The notes below the pieces were generated by a model that worked only from the letters and a program-made list of their open reading frames with translations, was not told where the DNA came from and did no database searches. A DNA stretch of 64,000 bases, from positions 1-64,000 of the forward strand of contig CAVSAU010000013.1 in the NCBI GenBank assembly GCA_963726065.1, given 5' to 3'. The stretch is from Neomesorhizobium sp963726065. Its GTDB lineage: Bacteria > Pseudomonadota > Alphaproteobacteria > Rhizobiales > Rhizobiaceae. Both the position numbers and the translations under genes were made by a program. This document shows, one piece after another, positions 46,530 to 55,572 of this stretch. Positions within the stretch are counted from its first letter, which is position 1, and every line of letters begins with the position of its first letter.

Positions 46530-47612
46530 GTGGCCGGAGTTTCCTTGAAAAAGGTCGTCAAGCGCTTCGGCGTCTACGAGATCATCCACGGCGCCGATCT
46601 CGAAGTCGCCGACGGAGAGTTCGTGGTCTTCGTTGGCCCTTCCGGCTGTGGAAAATCGACGCTGCTGCGGATGATTGCCGGGCTCGAAACCATCTCTGAT
46701 GGAACGGTGTCGATCGGCGGCAGGATCGTGAACGATGTGGAGCCGGCCGATCGCGGCATCGCCATGGTGTTCCAGTCCTACGCGCTTTATCCGCATATGA
46801 CGGTCGAACAGAATCTGAGCTTCGGGTTGAGAATGACGGGCCACGACAAAGCCGATGTCGCGCGGCGGGTCAAACGCTCGGCCGACACGCTGCGCATTTC
46901 TGAACTGCTCAAGCGCAAGCCACGCCAACTCTCCGGAGGCCAGCGCCAGCGCGTCGCGATTGGACGCGCAATCATGCGCGAGCCTCAACTGTTCCTGTTC
47001 GACGAGCCACTTAGCAATCTCGACGCCGAACTGAGGGTGCAGATGCGGGTCGAACTCGCCCGGCTGCACAAAGAGCTCGGCGTCACCATGATCTACGTTA
47101 CTCATGACCAGACGGAGGCGATGACACTGGCCGATAGAATCGTCGTTCTCAACGCCGGCAACATCGAGCAGATCGGCGCACCGCTCGACCTCTACGACGA
47201 TCCGGCCAACCGGTTCGTCGCCGGTTTCGTTGGTTCGCCGAAGATGAACTTCATGGCCGCTAGAATCGTCGAGACCAACAATGGCGCGGCGATCGTCGAG
47301 TTGGTCAACCACGGCGGTGCACGTCTGCGCAAGCCGGCTGTCGATGCCCCCGCCGTCGGTTCCGATGTCGTCGTCGGTGTCAGGCCGGAGCATTTCTTCA
47401 ATGCCGGCGAGGGCGACTGCAACATCACCATCAAGGCGGACGTTGCCGAACATCTCGGCTCCGTGAGCTATGTCTATGCAAACGCCGGCAGGGAGGAGTT
47501 GATCATCGAGCGAGAGGCGTCACGGCAGCGCGCAAACGGCGATCACCTCACGGTTGCCATCAAGGCCGACCGCTCGCTCCTCTTCGACGGAACGGGCGCC
47601 AGGATTCGCTGA
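46530..47612 (+). CDS. Sugar ABC transporter ATP-binding protein (UgpC/MsmK class)
   Basis: 360 residues from a GTG with GGAGGG upstream. Walker A GPSGCGKST, signature LSGGQRQRVAIGRAI, Walker B LFLFDEPLSNLDAE, and a C-terminal TOBE domain (VVVGVRPEHFF). A single ATPase here, so it forms a homodimer, unlike the dha operon importer. Confidence 0.95.
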   Translation: MAGVSLKKVVKRFGVYEIIHGADLEVADGEFVVFVGPSGCGKSTLLRMIAGLETISDGTVSIGGRIVNDVEPADRGIAMVFQSYALYPHMTVEQNLSFGLRMTGHDKADVARRVKRSADTLRISELLKRKPRQLSGGQRQRVAIGRAIMREPQLFLFDEPLSNLDAELRVQMRVELARLHKELGVTMIYVTHDQTEAMTLADRIVVLNAGNIEQIGAPLDLYDDPANRFVAGFVGSPKMNFMAARIVETNNGAAIVELVNHGGARLRKPAVDAPAVGSDVVVGVRPEHFFNAGEGDCNITIKADVAEHLGSVSYVYANAGREELIIEREASRQRANGDHLTVAIKADRSLLFDGTGARIR

Positions 47613-47658
47613 TTTCTTCATTTTCCCAGAATGCCCGAGCGGCTCCAGGAGACCTGAA

Positions 47659-49719
47659 ATGAACGCATCGTCGAAAAAAATCCGCTGGGGAATCCTCGGG
47701 CCTGGCAGTATCGCGAAATCCTTTGCTGGCGGGCTTGCCCAATCACGGACGGGCATGCTTGCCGCCATTGGCGCACGCAGTCCGAGCAAGCCCTGCCTCG
47801 CCGAAAGTTTTGCAGGCGCCCGCATCCTCGATGGATATGACGCGCTGCTTGTCGATCCGGGAATCGACGCAATCTACATTTCGACGCCGCATCCGAGCCA
47901 CGCCGAATGGGCGATCAAGGCGGCGGAGGCAGGCAAGCATGTGCTTTGCGAGAAGCCCCTTGCGCTCACCTCATTCGAAGCCGACGCGATGATCCATGCG
48001 GCGCGCAAGGCCGGCACGTTCCTCGGCGAAGCCTTCATGTACCGGCTCCACCCGCAGACGCTGAAGCTGGTGGAACTGATCAAATCAGGCGTTATCGGCG
48101 AAGTCCGCATGATCAAGTCGAGCTTCGGCTTTGCCATGGCGGGATTCATGCCGGAGCATCGGCTCTACGCGAATGATATGGCCGGCGGTGGGATACTTGA
48201 CGTCGGCGGCTATCCGGTTTCGATGGCGCGGCTGATCGCCGGCGCTGCGGTGGGAAAGCCTTTCGCCGAGCCAGACAAGATATTTGGCGTCGCCCATCTA
48301 GGCCAATCCGGGGTCGATGAATGGGCCTCGGCGTTGCTGCAGTTTGCTGGCGGTATTATCGCCGAGGTGTCCTGCAGCATTTCGCTCAACCAGGACAATA
48401 TGCTGCGCATCCTCGGCACGAAAGGGCAGATCGAGGTGCCAGACTTCTGGTTCGCGGGTGGCAACCGCGACGTCGGGCTAGGAAAGATCGACGTGATACA
48501 TCTCGACGGCAGGCGTGAGACGATCAGCGTGAACGAAGCGCGCCATCTCTATTCCTTCGAGGTCGATGCCGCTGGCGAAGCTATCCTCTCAGGCAGGCAA
48601 GAACTCGCGTGGCCGGGCATGGATTGGGCCGATAGCCTCGGCACCTTGCGCGTGCTCGACAAATGGCGCGCCGCAATTGGTCTCGAATACGGCATCGAGA
48701 AGGCTGCAAAACGCGTGAACACGATCTCTGGCCGTCCGCTGCGGCGAGGCGGCACGACAATCGGCAAGCGCAAGATCCCGGGACTGCCGCGGGAGGCATC
48801 CTTGCTCGCTCTTGGCTTCGAAGATTTCCGTACCTTCGCTTCCGGGTCGATCCTGCTCGATGCATTCTTCGAGGCCGGCGGCAACCTGTTCGATACGGCC
48901 AACATCTATGGCGGCGGCTATACTGAAACGCTGCTCGGCGAGTGGCTGTCGAACCGCGGAGTGCGCGAGCAATCGGTCATCATTGGCAAGGGTGCTCACA
49001 CACCGCTCTGCTATCCCGACGTCATCGGAAAGCAACTGACGCAGTCGCTCGAACGGCTGCAGACAGACCATGTCGATGTCTATTTCATGCATCGCGACAA
49101 TCTCGACGTGCCGGTCGGAGAATTCGTCGACGCGATGGACCGGGAGGTGAAGGCCGGGCGCATTCGGGGGCCGTTCGGCGGCTCCAATTGGACGCGGGAG
49201 CGCATGGACGAAGCGATCGCGTATGCCGACAGGACCGGCAAGCAAAGGCCCGGTGCGCTGTCCAACCATTTCTCGCTGGCCGAGATGCTGACGCCGATCT
49301 GGTCCGGATGTGTCACGGCCTCGAGCGACGAATGGAAACCATGGCTCGTTGCTCGGCAGATGCCAAATTTCGCCTGGTCAAGCCAAGGGCGCGGTTTCTT
49401 CACAGATCGCGCCGGACGCGACAAGCTTGACGACGAGGAACTCGTCCGCGTCTGGTATTCGGACCGAAATTTCCGACGCCGTGACCGAGCAATCGAGCTC
49501 GCGAACCGGCTGGGCAGGAGCCCGATCCACATTGCGCTCGCTTACGTCCTGGTGCAGCCCTTTCCCTCCGTTCCGTTGATTGGCCCGCGCACGCTCGCCG
49601 AATTGTGGGACAGTCTTTCGGCGCTCGACATCTCGCTCTCAAACAACGATCTCGAGTGGTTGGACGGGGCTAAGGGGTCATCTGATTACGCGCCTTCGCC
49701 CATGCCGACGCCATCATAG
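47659..49719 (+). CDS. Fused Gfo/Idh/MocA dehydrogenase and aldo/keto reductase
   Basis: 686 residues in one frame, AGGAGA site upstream. Residues 1-380 are a Gfo/Idh/MocA-type sugar dehydrogenase: Rossmann GILGPGSIAKSFAGGL, catalytic-region EKPLALT, and GGGILDVGGYPVSMARL. Residues 375-686 are an aldo/keto reductase lacking the first strand: FDTANIYGGGYTE (catalytic Asp and Tyr), IIGKGAH (Lys), VDVYFMHRDN (His) and a GPRTLAELWDSL NADP loop. All four AKR catalytic residues are present. Each half normally occurs as a separate protein of 300-380 residues. It may oxidise and reduce successive positions on the imported sugar. Confidence 0.85.
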   Translation: MNASSKKIRWGILGPGSIAKSFAGGLAQSRTGMLAAIGARSPSKPCLAESFAGARILDGYDALLVDPGIDAIYISTPHPSHAEWAIKAAEAGKHVLCEKPLALTSFEADAMIHAARKAGTFLGEAFMYRLHPQTLKLVELIKSGVIGEVRMIKSSFGFAMAGFMPEHRLYANDMAGGGILDVGGYPVSMARLIAGAAVGKPFAEPDKIFGVAHLGQSGVDEWASALLQFAGGIIAEVSCSISLNQDNMLRILGTKGQIEVPDFWFAGGNRDVGLGKIDVIHLDGRRETISVNEARHLYSFEVDAAGEAILSGRQELAWPGMDWADSLGTLRVLDKWRAAIGLEYGIEKAAKRVNTISGRPLRRGGTTIGKRKIPGLPREASLLALGFEDFRTFASGSILLDAFFEAGGNLFDTANIYGGGYTETLLGEWLSNRGVREQSVIIGKGAHTPLCYPDVIGKQLTQSLERLQTDHVDVYFMHRDNLDVPVGEFVDAMDREVKAGRIRGPFGGSNWTRERMDEAIAYADRTGKQRPGALSNHFSLAEMLTPIWSGCVTASSDEWKPWLVARQMPNFAWSSQGRGFFTDRAGRDKLDDEELVRVWYSDRNFRRRDRAIELANRLGRSPIHIALAYVLVQPFPSVPLIGPRTLAELWDSLSALDISLSNNDLEWLDGAKGSSDYAPSPMPTPS

Positions 49720-50198
49720 ACGACTTCGGCGCGCACGCTTCGTGAGGCCGGGATCGACATCGATCTTTGGCTGACGCAGTCCTATCAGAGAAGGCTGGCG
49801 GGCGACGGCGACGAGGATTGGAAATACGGCGGCAAAGGCGACATCATCGTCACGCTCGACGGCGAAAAGCTCGGCCTGTGGTCGGTTTTTTCGTCAACGC
49901 GCATCTCGAGCTCAACTATGGCGAAGACATAAACTTCGTTGGCAACGACATCCTTCATCCGGTCAACACGGCCATGGTGATCGCGCGCATCCTGGGCGAC
50001 CACGCTCTCGGCCCAACATCGGCCGTTGAGGTGATCGTTGCCACTGCTTGAAAGCAGGCATCGTTTGCGGCCATTCTGAAGGTCGCACTTGCGCCCAAAC
50101 TCGGTCTTTCCTTCGGGCTCGCCCGTCTTCCAGACAGGGCATGGCCTGAAGTGCGGCCATCACATGGCCGAGGAAGCTCGTCCGCCGCGCCCCACGGT
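49720..50198. pseudogene. Gene remnant between two convergent operons
   Basis: From about 49740 the plus strand encodes a family-like peptide (LREAGIDIDLWLTQSYQRRL, then EDWKYGGKGDIIVTLDGEK) without a start. One base too many in a T run at 49886-49892 breaks it. It continues in the next frame (AHLELNYGEDINFVGNDIL, then HPVNTAMVIARILGDHALG) and ends by 50051. I do not recognise the parent family. It looks like the 3' end of a gene whose front was replaced or lost. The rest of the gap shows nothing. Confidence 0.45.
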
Positions 50199-51572
50199 TC
50201 AGGCCGCACGCACCTTCTTGGCTGACCTTGCCCAAGCTGGGATCCACTGATCGTGCGCAGCGAGCAAGTCGTCGACAAGGTTCCAGATCTGGTCGAGATC
50301 GAGCTCGGCTGCGGTGTGCGGATCCATCATTGCGGCGTGGTAGATATGTTCGCGGTTCTCCGTCATCAGCGCGGCAACGGTGAGCTCCTGCACGTTGATG
50401 TTGGTGCGGATGAGCGCCGTCAACTGCGGCGGCAGCGCACCGATATAGGTCGGCTGGATGCCAGATGCATCGACGAGGCATGGCACCTCCGCCGCGCAAT
50501 TGTCGGGCAGCGAGGTAATGCAGCCATTGTTGCGGACGTTGCCGTAGATGACCGAGGGCTCGCCGGTCCACAGCGAGTTCATGATCGACGAGGCGTATTC
50601 CTTGCTTTCCTGAACTTCGATCGTCTCGGCCTTACGGTAGCTGTCGGCGATGCTCTTCCAGCGCACCACCTGCTCGACGCAGCGCTGCGGATATTCGTCG
50701 AGCGGAATGCCGAATTTCTCGATCAGGTCGGCGCGGCCCTCCTTGATGAAGTAGGACGTATATTCGGCGAAATGCTCCGAGCTTTCGGTGACGAAGTAGC
50801 CGAGCCGCTTCAGCATCTCGTAACGCACCTTGTTCGGGCAGCGCGGGTTCCAGTGGCTGGGCTTCGGAAAACGCCCTTCGCGATAGCCGCGCAAGAGATC
50901 CGGATAGAGGTCGCGATAGCTGCCATCTGGCTGCCGGTGCTCGAACTTCAGATAGAAGGCCATGTGGTTGATGCCGGCCGCTCGGTAGCGGATCTCATCG
51001 ACCGGAATGTCGAGGTCGCGCGCCAGTTCATATGCGGTGCCCTGCACCGAATGGCAAAGGCCCACCTGCTTGATGGCCGGGTATTTTTCCGAGATCGCCC
51101 ATGTGTTTATGGCCATGGGGTTGACGTATTGCAGCAAAATCGCATCGGGGCAGAGCTCCAGCATGTCCTCGCAGACCGACCACAGGTGCGGCACCGTGCG
51201 CAGGCCACGCATGATGCCCCCGACGCCCAGCGTGTCGGCGATGGTCTGGCGCAGACCGTACTTCTTCGGCACCTCGAAGTCGGTAACCGTGCAAGGCTCG
51301 TATCCGCCGATCTGGAAGGCGACGACGACAAAATCGGCGCCTTCCAACGCCTTCTTCTGATCGGAATAGGTATCGACCTTCGCCGAAGCGCCAAGCGTCC
51401 TGGCCAGCTTGCCCGCGACGATCTCGCTTTCCTCTAACCGCTCAGGGTTTATGTCCATGAGCGCAATCGTCGCGCCCGACAGCGCGGGACGCTGCAATAC
51501 GTCGCCAATGATGTTTTTCATGAACACTGTCGAACCAGCGCCGATAAATGCGATCTTGGGTTGTTTAGCCAT
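50199..51572 (-). CDS. melA: Alpha-galactosidase, glycoside hydrolase family 4 (MelA/AgaL type)
   Basis: 457 residues. GH4 enzymes use NAD+ and a divalent metal and cleave by a redox mechanism. The Rossmann start IAFIGAGSTVFMKNI, the substrate/metal motif VGLCHSVQGTAYEL (Cys and His metal ligands) and GINHMAFYL are present. The CHSV signature is that of the alpha-galactosidase subgroup. It is last in the agp-type operon, 22 bases after the transporter ATPase. It hydrolyses imported alpha-galactosides such as melibiose or raffinose in the cytoplasm. Confidence 0.92.
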   Translation of the reverse strand: MAKQPKIAFIGAGSTVFMKNIIGDVLQRPALSGATIALMDINPERLEESEIVAGKLARTLGASAKVDTYSDQKKALEGADFVVVAFQIGGYEPCTVTDFEVPKKYGLRQTIADTLGVGGIMRGLRTVPHLWSVCEDMLELCPDAILLQYVNPMAINTWAISEKYPAIKQVGLCHSVQGTAYELARDLDIPVDEIRYRAAGINHMAFYLKFEHRQPDGSYRDLYPDLLRGYREGRFPKPSHWNPRCPNKVRYEMLKRLGYFVTESSEHFAEYTSYFIKEGRADLIEKFGIPLDEYPQRCVEQVVRWKSIADSYRKAETIEVQESKEYASSIMNSLWTGEPSVIYGNVRNNGCITSLPDNCAAEVPCLVDASGIQPTYIGALPPQLTALIRTNINVQELTVAALMTENREHIYHAAMMDPHTAAELDLDQIWNLVDDLLAAHDQWIPAWARSAKKVRAA

Positions 51573-51593
51573 GAGGGGAGCCTCTTTTCCTGG

Positions 51594-53258
51594 TTATGCT
51601 GCGACCTGGAAAGCGGCCCTCACGAGCCGTTCCGTGTATTCAGTCTTGGGTTTCGACAGAACCTCGCTGACCGGGCCCTGTTCGACGATGTTGCCGTGCT
51701 GCATGACCATGACGCGGTGGCACAGCGCTCGCACCACTTTGAGGTCGTGCGAGATGAAAAGGTAGCTCAAGCCCCGCTTGTCCTGAAGGCGGCGTAGAAG
51801 GTCGATTATCTGCGCCTGAACGGAGAGATCGAGCGCCGACGTAGGCTCGTCGAGCAGGATGAATTCCGGCTCGAGAGCGATGGCGCGGGCGATCGCGATG
51901 CGTTGGCGCTGGCCGCCGGAGAATTCATGCGGAAAGCGCGAAAGGATGTTGTCTGGCATGCCAGCGGAAGCCAGAGCTTCCTTGATCCTGTCTTGGCGTT
52001 CGCCTTTAGTTGCGCCAAGCCCGTTAACGACAAGACCCTCACCGATGATCTGGCCAATCGACATTCGTGGATTGAGCGACGAGAAAGGATCCTGAAAGAC
52101 GATCTGCATGCGCGCGCGCAGCGGCCGCATCTCACTGCGGGTCTTGTTCTGGATTGGCTCGCCATCGAAGCTGACTTCGCCCTTCCGGGTGTTGATGAGT
52201 CGCAGCAGCGCCTGTCCGAATGTCGTCTTGCCGGAGCCGGATTCGCCGACGAGGCCCAACGTCTCATGCTTGCGCAGATGAATGTCGAGGTCGTTGACCG
52301 CGACCAATTCATGCATTTGCGGATTGAAGAATCCGCCCTTCTTCAATGTGAAGGAAACGCGCACGCCCTTACCCTCCAGAATAACGGGAGACTTGGCTGG
52401 CAGCGGGTTGGCGCTGCCGCGCGGTTCGGAAGCGAGCAGCCGCTGGGTGTAGGGGTGCTTGGGTTCCTTGAAAAGGGCCTCGGTTGTGTTGTGCTCGCAC
52501 ACGACGCCGTGCTGCATGACATAGACGTAGTCGGAGAACTGCCGGACCACGGTGAGGTCATGGGTAATCAAGATCACCGCCATGCCGAGCCGTTGCTGAA
52601 GCTCTCGGATGAGGTTCAGGATTTGCGCCTGCACCGTGACGTCCAGCGCGGTGGTCGGCTCGTCGGCGATCAGCACATCAGGATTGTTGGCAAGCGCCAT
52701 GGCGATCATCACACGCTGGCGTTGGCCGCCAGACAACTGGTGCGGATATTGCCGCAGCCGCGATTCCGGATCCGGAATATGCACCTGCTTGAGCAGTTCG
52801 AGCGCACGCGCCTCGGCATCGCGGCGCTTCACCCTCTGGTGCGCGCGGATCGCCTCGACAATCTGGCTGCCTATCATGTAGATGGGATTGAGGGAGCTCA
52901 TTGGCTCTTGGAAGATCATCGATATTCGGTCGCCGCGCAGCGACCGCCGTTCGCGCGTCGAGAATTTCAGCACATCGCGCCCGTTGTAGGCGATGCTCGC
53001 CCGATCACTGACGGTAGCGCGTTTGGTCAGCAGCCCCATGATGGTGCGTGCCGTCACCGACTTACCCGATCCTGATTCACCGACGATGGCGACAGTTTCG
53101 CCGCGGTGAAGTTGGAACGACACGCCTTTCACGGCCTCCACAGTGCCATCCTCCACCTTGAAGCTAACCGCCACGTTGCGTGCATCGATCACCGGCCGGC
53201 CGGGTTTCAGTTGTCGGTCCAGGCGTTCGGCGGGCACGTTGACATGTTCGTCGGCCAT
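51594..53258 (-). CDS. agpD: Alpha-galactoside ABC importer ATPase, two fused NTPase domains
   Basis: 554 residues from MADEHVNVPAERL with a GAGGAG site. It is a tandem Opp/Dpp-type ATPase. The first half has Walker A GESGSGKSV, signature LSGGQRQRVMIAMAL and Walker B VLIADEPTTALD. The second half has Walker A GESGSGKTT, signature FSGGQRQRIAIARAI and FILLDEPTSALD. A single polypeptide serves as both DppD- and DppF-like subunits. It powers the importer encoded upstream. Confidence 0.9.
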   Translation of the reverse strand: MADEHVNVPAERLDRQLKPGRPVIDARNVAVSFKVEDGTVEAVKGVSFQLHRGETVAIVGESGSGKSVTARTIMGLLTKRATVSDRASIAYNGRDVLKFSTRERRSLRGDRISMIFQEPMSSLNPIYMIGSQIVEAIRAHQRVKRRDAEARALELLKQVHIPDPESRLRQYPHQLSGGQRQRVMIAMALANNPDVLIADEPTTALDVTVQAQILNLIRELQQRLGMAVILITHDLTVVRQFSDYVYVMQHGVVCEHNTTEALFKEPKHPYTQRLLASEPRGSANPLPAKSPVILEGKGVRVSFTLKKGGFFNPQMHELVAVNDLDIHLRKHETLGLVGESGSGKTTFGQALLRLINTRKGEVSFDGEPIQNKTRSEMRPLRARMQIVFQDPFSSLNPRMSIGQIIGEGLVVNGLGATKGERQDRIKEALASAGMPDNILSRFPHEFSGGQRQRIAIARAIALEPEFILLDEPTSALDLSVQAQIIDLLRRLQDKRGLSYLFISHDLKVVRALCHRVMVMQHGNIVEQGPVSEVLSKPKTEYTERLVRAAFQVAA

Positions 53259-53268
53259 CTTCGCCTCC

Positions 53269-54450
53269 TCAGTACGGGTCGATTGCATCGCGCAGCCCAT
53301 CACCTAGCGCGTTAAAGGCGAAGACCGTGATGAGAACCGCGCCGACCGGCGCAAGGATCCACGGATAAGAACCGATGACCGAATAGGTAGCGGTGTCCTG
53401 CAGCATCAGCCCCCAGGAGATGAGCGGCGGCTTGACCGCGAAGCCCAGGAAGCCAAGGAAGGATTCCAGCAGCACAACGCTTGGGATTGCCAGCGTAATG
53501 GCGACGATAACGTGGCTCATGACGTTGGGCAGGATGTGCTGGAAGATGATGCGGCGGTCGGTCGCGCCGATAGCCACAGCGGCTCGCACATAATCGATGC
53601 GGGCGAGCGCCAGTGTCTTGCCGCGCACTTCGCGCGACAGCTGCGCCCAGCCCAGCGCCGACATCACAAAGATGACGAAAGCGAGAAAGACGTTCGTCGG
53701 CGCGGTGACCGGGATGAGCGAGGTCAGCGCCAGATAGAGCGGCAGTTGCGGGAAAGCCAATATCAGGTCGACAAACCATTGCATCCAGGCGTCGAAGCGA
53801 CCGCCAAAATATCCCGACACCATGCCGACTGTCGTCCCGACGACGGTGATGATGGCGACTACGGTGAGAGCGATCATCAACGAGATGCGCGCGCCGTAAA
53901 AGATGCGCGAGAGAACGTCGCGGCCGAATTTGTCGGTGCCGAGCAGGTGCACCGGGCTGCCGTCGACTGCGCCGAAGAAATGTCTATCTGCCGGAATGAA
54001 TCCAAGCAGGAAGTAGGGCGCTCCCTTGACGAAGAACCCCAGCCATTGCGGATTGTCATAATCGGGACCGACAATCGGCTGGAAGGTAATCGGATCGAGT
54101 TCCTCGCCTTCGCCCAACTTGTAGGTTCGCGGCGCGAAGCTGAAATTGCCGTCCTTGTCGCGGAAGCTGATTGCCTGCGGCGGCGCAAAGGCGATGTCCG
54201 TCACCTTGGGATCCACGGGCGACAGGAAGTCGGCAAAGACTGCCATCAGAAGCAGGCCGACAACGAGCAACAGGCCGAGCATGCCCGTCCACGACTTGCG
54301 CAGCCGGCGCCACACCAGCGCCGGGTAGCTTTCGCCGTGACCCGTCCTTGGCGGCACGGTCGCGGCCGATTTTGGCTCTAGCGGCGGCGTCAGCGGTCCG
54401 TGATGCATCGGCTCTGACGTTAAAGGAAGCTGCGCGGTGGTGAGGCCCAT
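53269..54450 (-). CDS. agpC: Alpha-galactoside ABC importer permease, DppC type
   Basis: 393 residues from MGLTTAQLPLTSEP. A cytoplasmic N-terminus of 60 residues precedes the first helix (WTGMLGLLLVVGLLLMAVFA). A large periplasmic insert (residues 80-170) follows, then five helices with LLGTDKFGRDVLSRIFYGAR and the EAA-like AVAIGATDRRIIFQHILPNV. One base separates it from agpB. It pairs with AgpB. Confidence 0.9.
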   Translation of the reverse strand: MGLTTAQLPLTSEPMHHGPLTPPLEPKSAATVPPRTGHGESYPALVWRRLRKSWTGMLGLLLVVGLLLMAVFADFLSPVDPKVTDIAFAPPQAISFRDKDGNFSFAPRTYKLGEGEELDPITFQPIVGPDYDNPQWLGFFVKGAPYFLLGFIPADRHFFGAVDGSPVHLLGTDKFGRDVLSRIFYGARISLMIALTVVAIITVVGTTVGMVSGYFGGRFDAWMQWFVDLILAFPQLPLYLALTSLIPVTAPTNVFLAFVIFVMSALGWAQLSREVRGKTLALARIDYVRAAVAIGATDRRIIFQHILPNVMSHVIVAITLAIPSVVLLESFLGFLGFAVKPPLISWGLMLQDTATYSVIGSYPWILAPVGAVLITVFAFNALGDGLRDAIDPY

Positions 54451-54451
54451 C

Positions 54452-55459
54452 TCAGTTTCCTCCCCCGATACGCACGCGCGGATCAACCAGGGCAAGCAAC
54501 ATGTCGGCGAGGATGTTGCCAACGATCAGCGTGGCGGCGAGCACCATCATGAAAGTTGCAGTGACATAAACGTCGCCCACCTGCATGGAGCCGACAATGG
54601 CTGGTCCGACAGTGGCGAGGCCAAATATGATCGCGACCTCGATCTCGCCGGTCAGCATGTAAGGCAGGGCGACGCCCTGATACATGATGAGCGGATGCAG
54701 GGCGTTGGGCACCGCGTGCCGCATAATGACCTGGCCTTCGCTCAGCCCCTTGGCGCGGGCGGTTTCGACATATTGCGCGTTCAGCGTATCGAGCAGGTTT
54801 CCCCGCATGACCCGCATGTTGTAGGCAAGACCGCCGAATACCGCGATGGCGATCACCGGCCACACATGCTTGAGCAGGTCGACGAATTTCGCCCACGACC
54901 ACGGCGCGCCACCATAGCGGGACGAGAAGAAGTTGTTGATGTCGGACACGTTGAAGTGGAAGACCAGGACGTAGACCATGATCAGCGCCATCAGGAAGCG
55001 CGGCACGGTCATGCCAAGGAACGCCACGGACGACAACGTCGTGTCGACCCAGGAATACTGTCGCGTGGCCGCCAGGATGCCAAAGCCGATGCCGATGGCC
55101 GAGGCCAGGAAGTGGCACACCAGCGCCAGAATCAGTGTGCGCGGCAGGCGCTCGGCCACGACCTCCCCGACCGGCTTGTTGTAGAAAAGGCTGTGGCCGA
55201 AATCGCCGCGTGTGACGATGCCGGTAATCCAGTTTAAATACTGCGCGGGCAGCGGCTTATCGAGGCCGTTGGCGACGCGGTAGGCCTGCGCTTGTGCTTC
55301 GGCCTCCTCGTAGGAAGCACCGCCCTGGTTGATCGCCTGCGAACGGATGTAGTCGGCGTAGTCACCGGGCGGCGCCTGGATGATGGCGAAGGTGACCAGG
55401 CTGAGGACGAACAGCAGCGGGATCGCCGAGGCGACGCGCATGGCGAGAAATTTCAGCAT
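54452..55459 (-). CDS. agpB: Alpha-galactoside ABC importer permease, DppB type
   Basis: 335 residues from MLKFLAMRVASAIPLLFVLS; 23 extra open codons upstream belong to an intergenic repeat. Typical DppB layout: first helix, a periplasmic segment with QAPPGDYADYIRSQAINQGG, five more helices and the EAA-like YVETARAKGLSEGQVIMRHA. The last helix is followed by the DPRVRIGGGN end. Confidence 0.9.
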   Translation of the reverse strand: MLKFLAMRVASAIPLLFVLSLVTFAIIQAPPGDYADYIRSQAINQGGASYEEAEAQAQAYRVANGLDKPLPAQYLNWITGIVTRGDFGHSLFYNKPVGEVVAERLPRTLILALVCHFLASAIGIGFGILAATRQYSWVDTTLSSVAFLGMTVPRFLMALIMVYVLVFHFNVSDINNFFSSRYGGAPWSWAKFVDLLKHVWPVIAIAVFGGLAYNMRVMRGNLLDTLNAQYVETARAKGLSEGQVIMRHAVPNALHPLIMYQGVALPYMLTGEIEVAIIFGLATVGPAIVGSMQVGDVYVTATFMMVLAATLIVGNILADMLLALVDPRVRIGGGN

Positions 55460-55520
55460 TGCCGTGTACTCCCAGCTTAACGTTGCTCGATGGAGTCCAG
55501 GCCAGCTCGACCCGGCGAAT

Positions 55521-55559
55521 CTCCCCAACGGCCGCCCTTGCGGGCAGACCGAGGGGGAG
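55521..55559. repeat. Nested inverted repeat between agpA and agpB
   Basis: An outer arm CTCCCC (55521-55526) pairs with GGGGAG (55554-55559). An inner GCCC-TTGC-GGGC hairpin lies at 55534-55545. It sits in the 113-bp gap directly after the binding-protein gene. Hairpins at this place often stabilise the binding-protein message so that it is made in excess over the membrane subunits. Confidence 0.5.
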
Positions 55560-55572
55560 GAAACGATACGCC

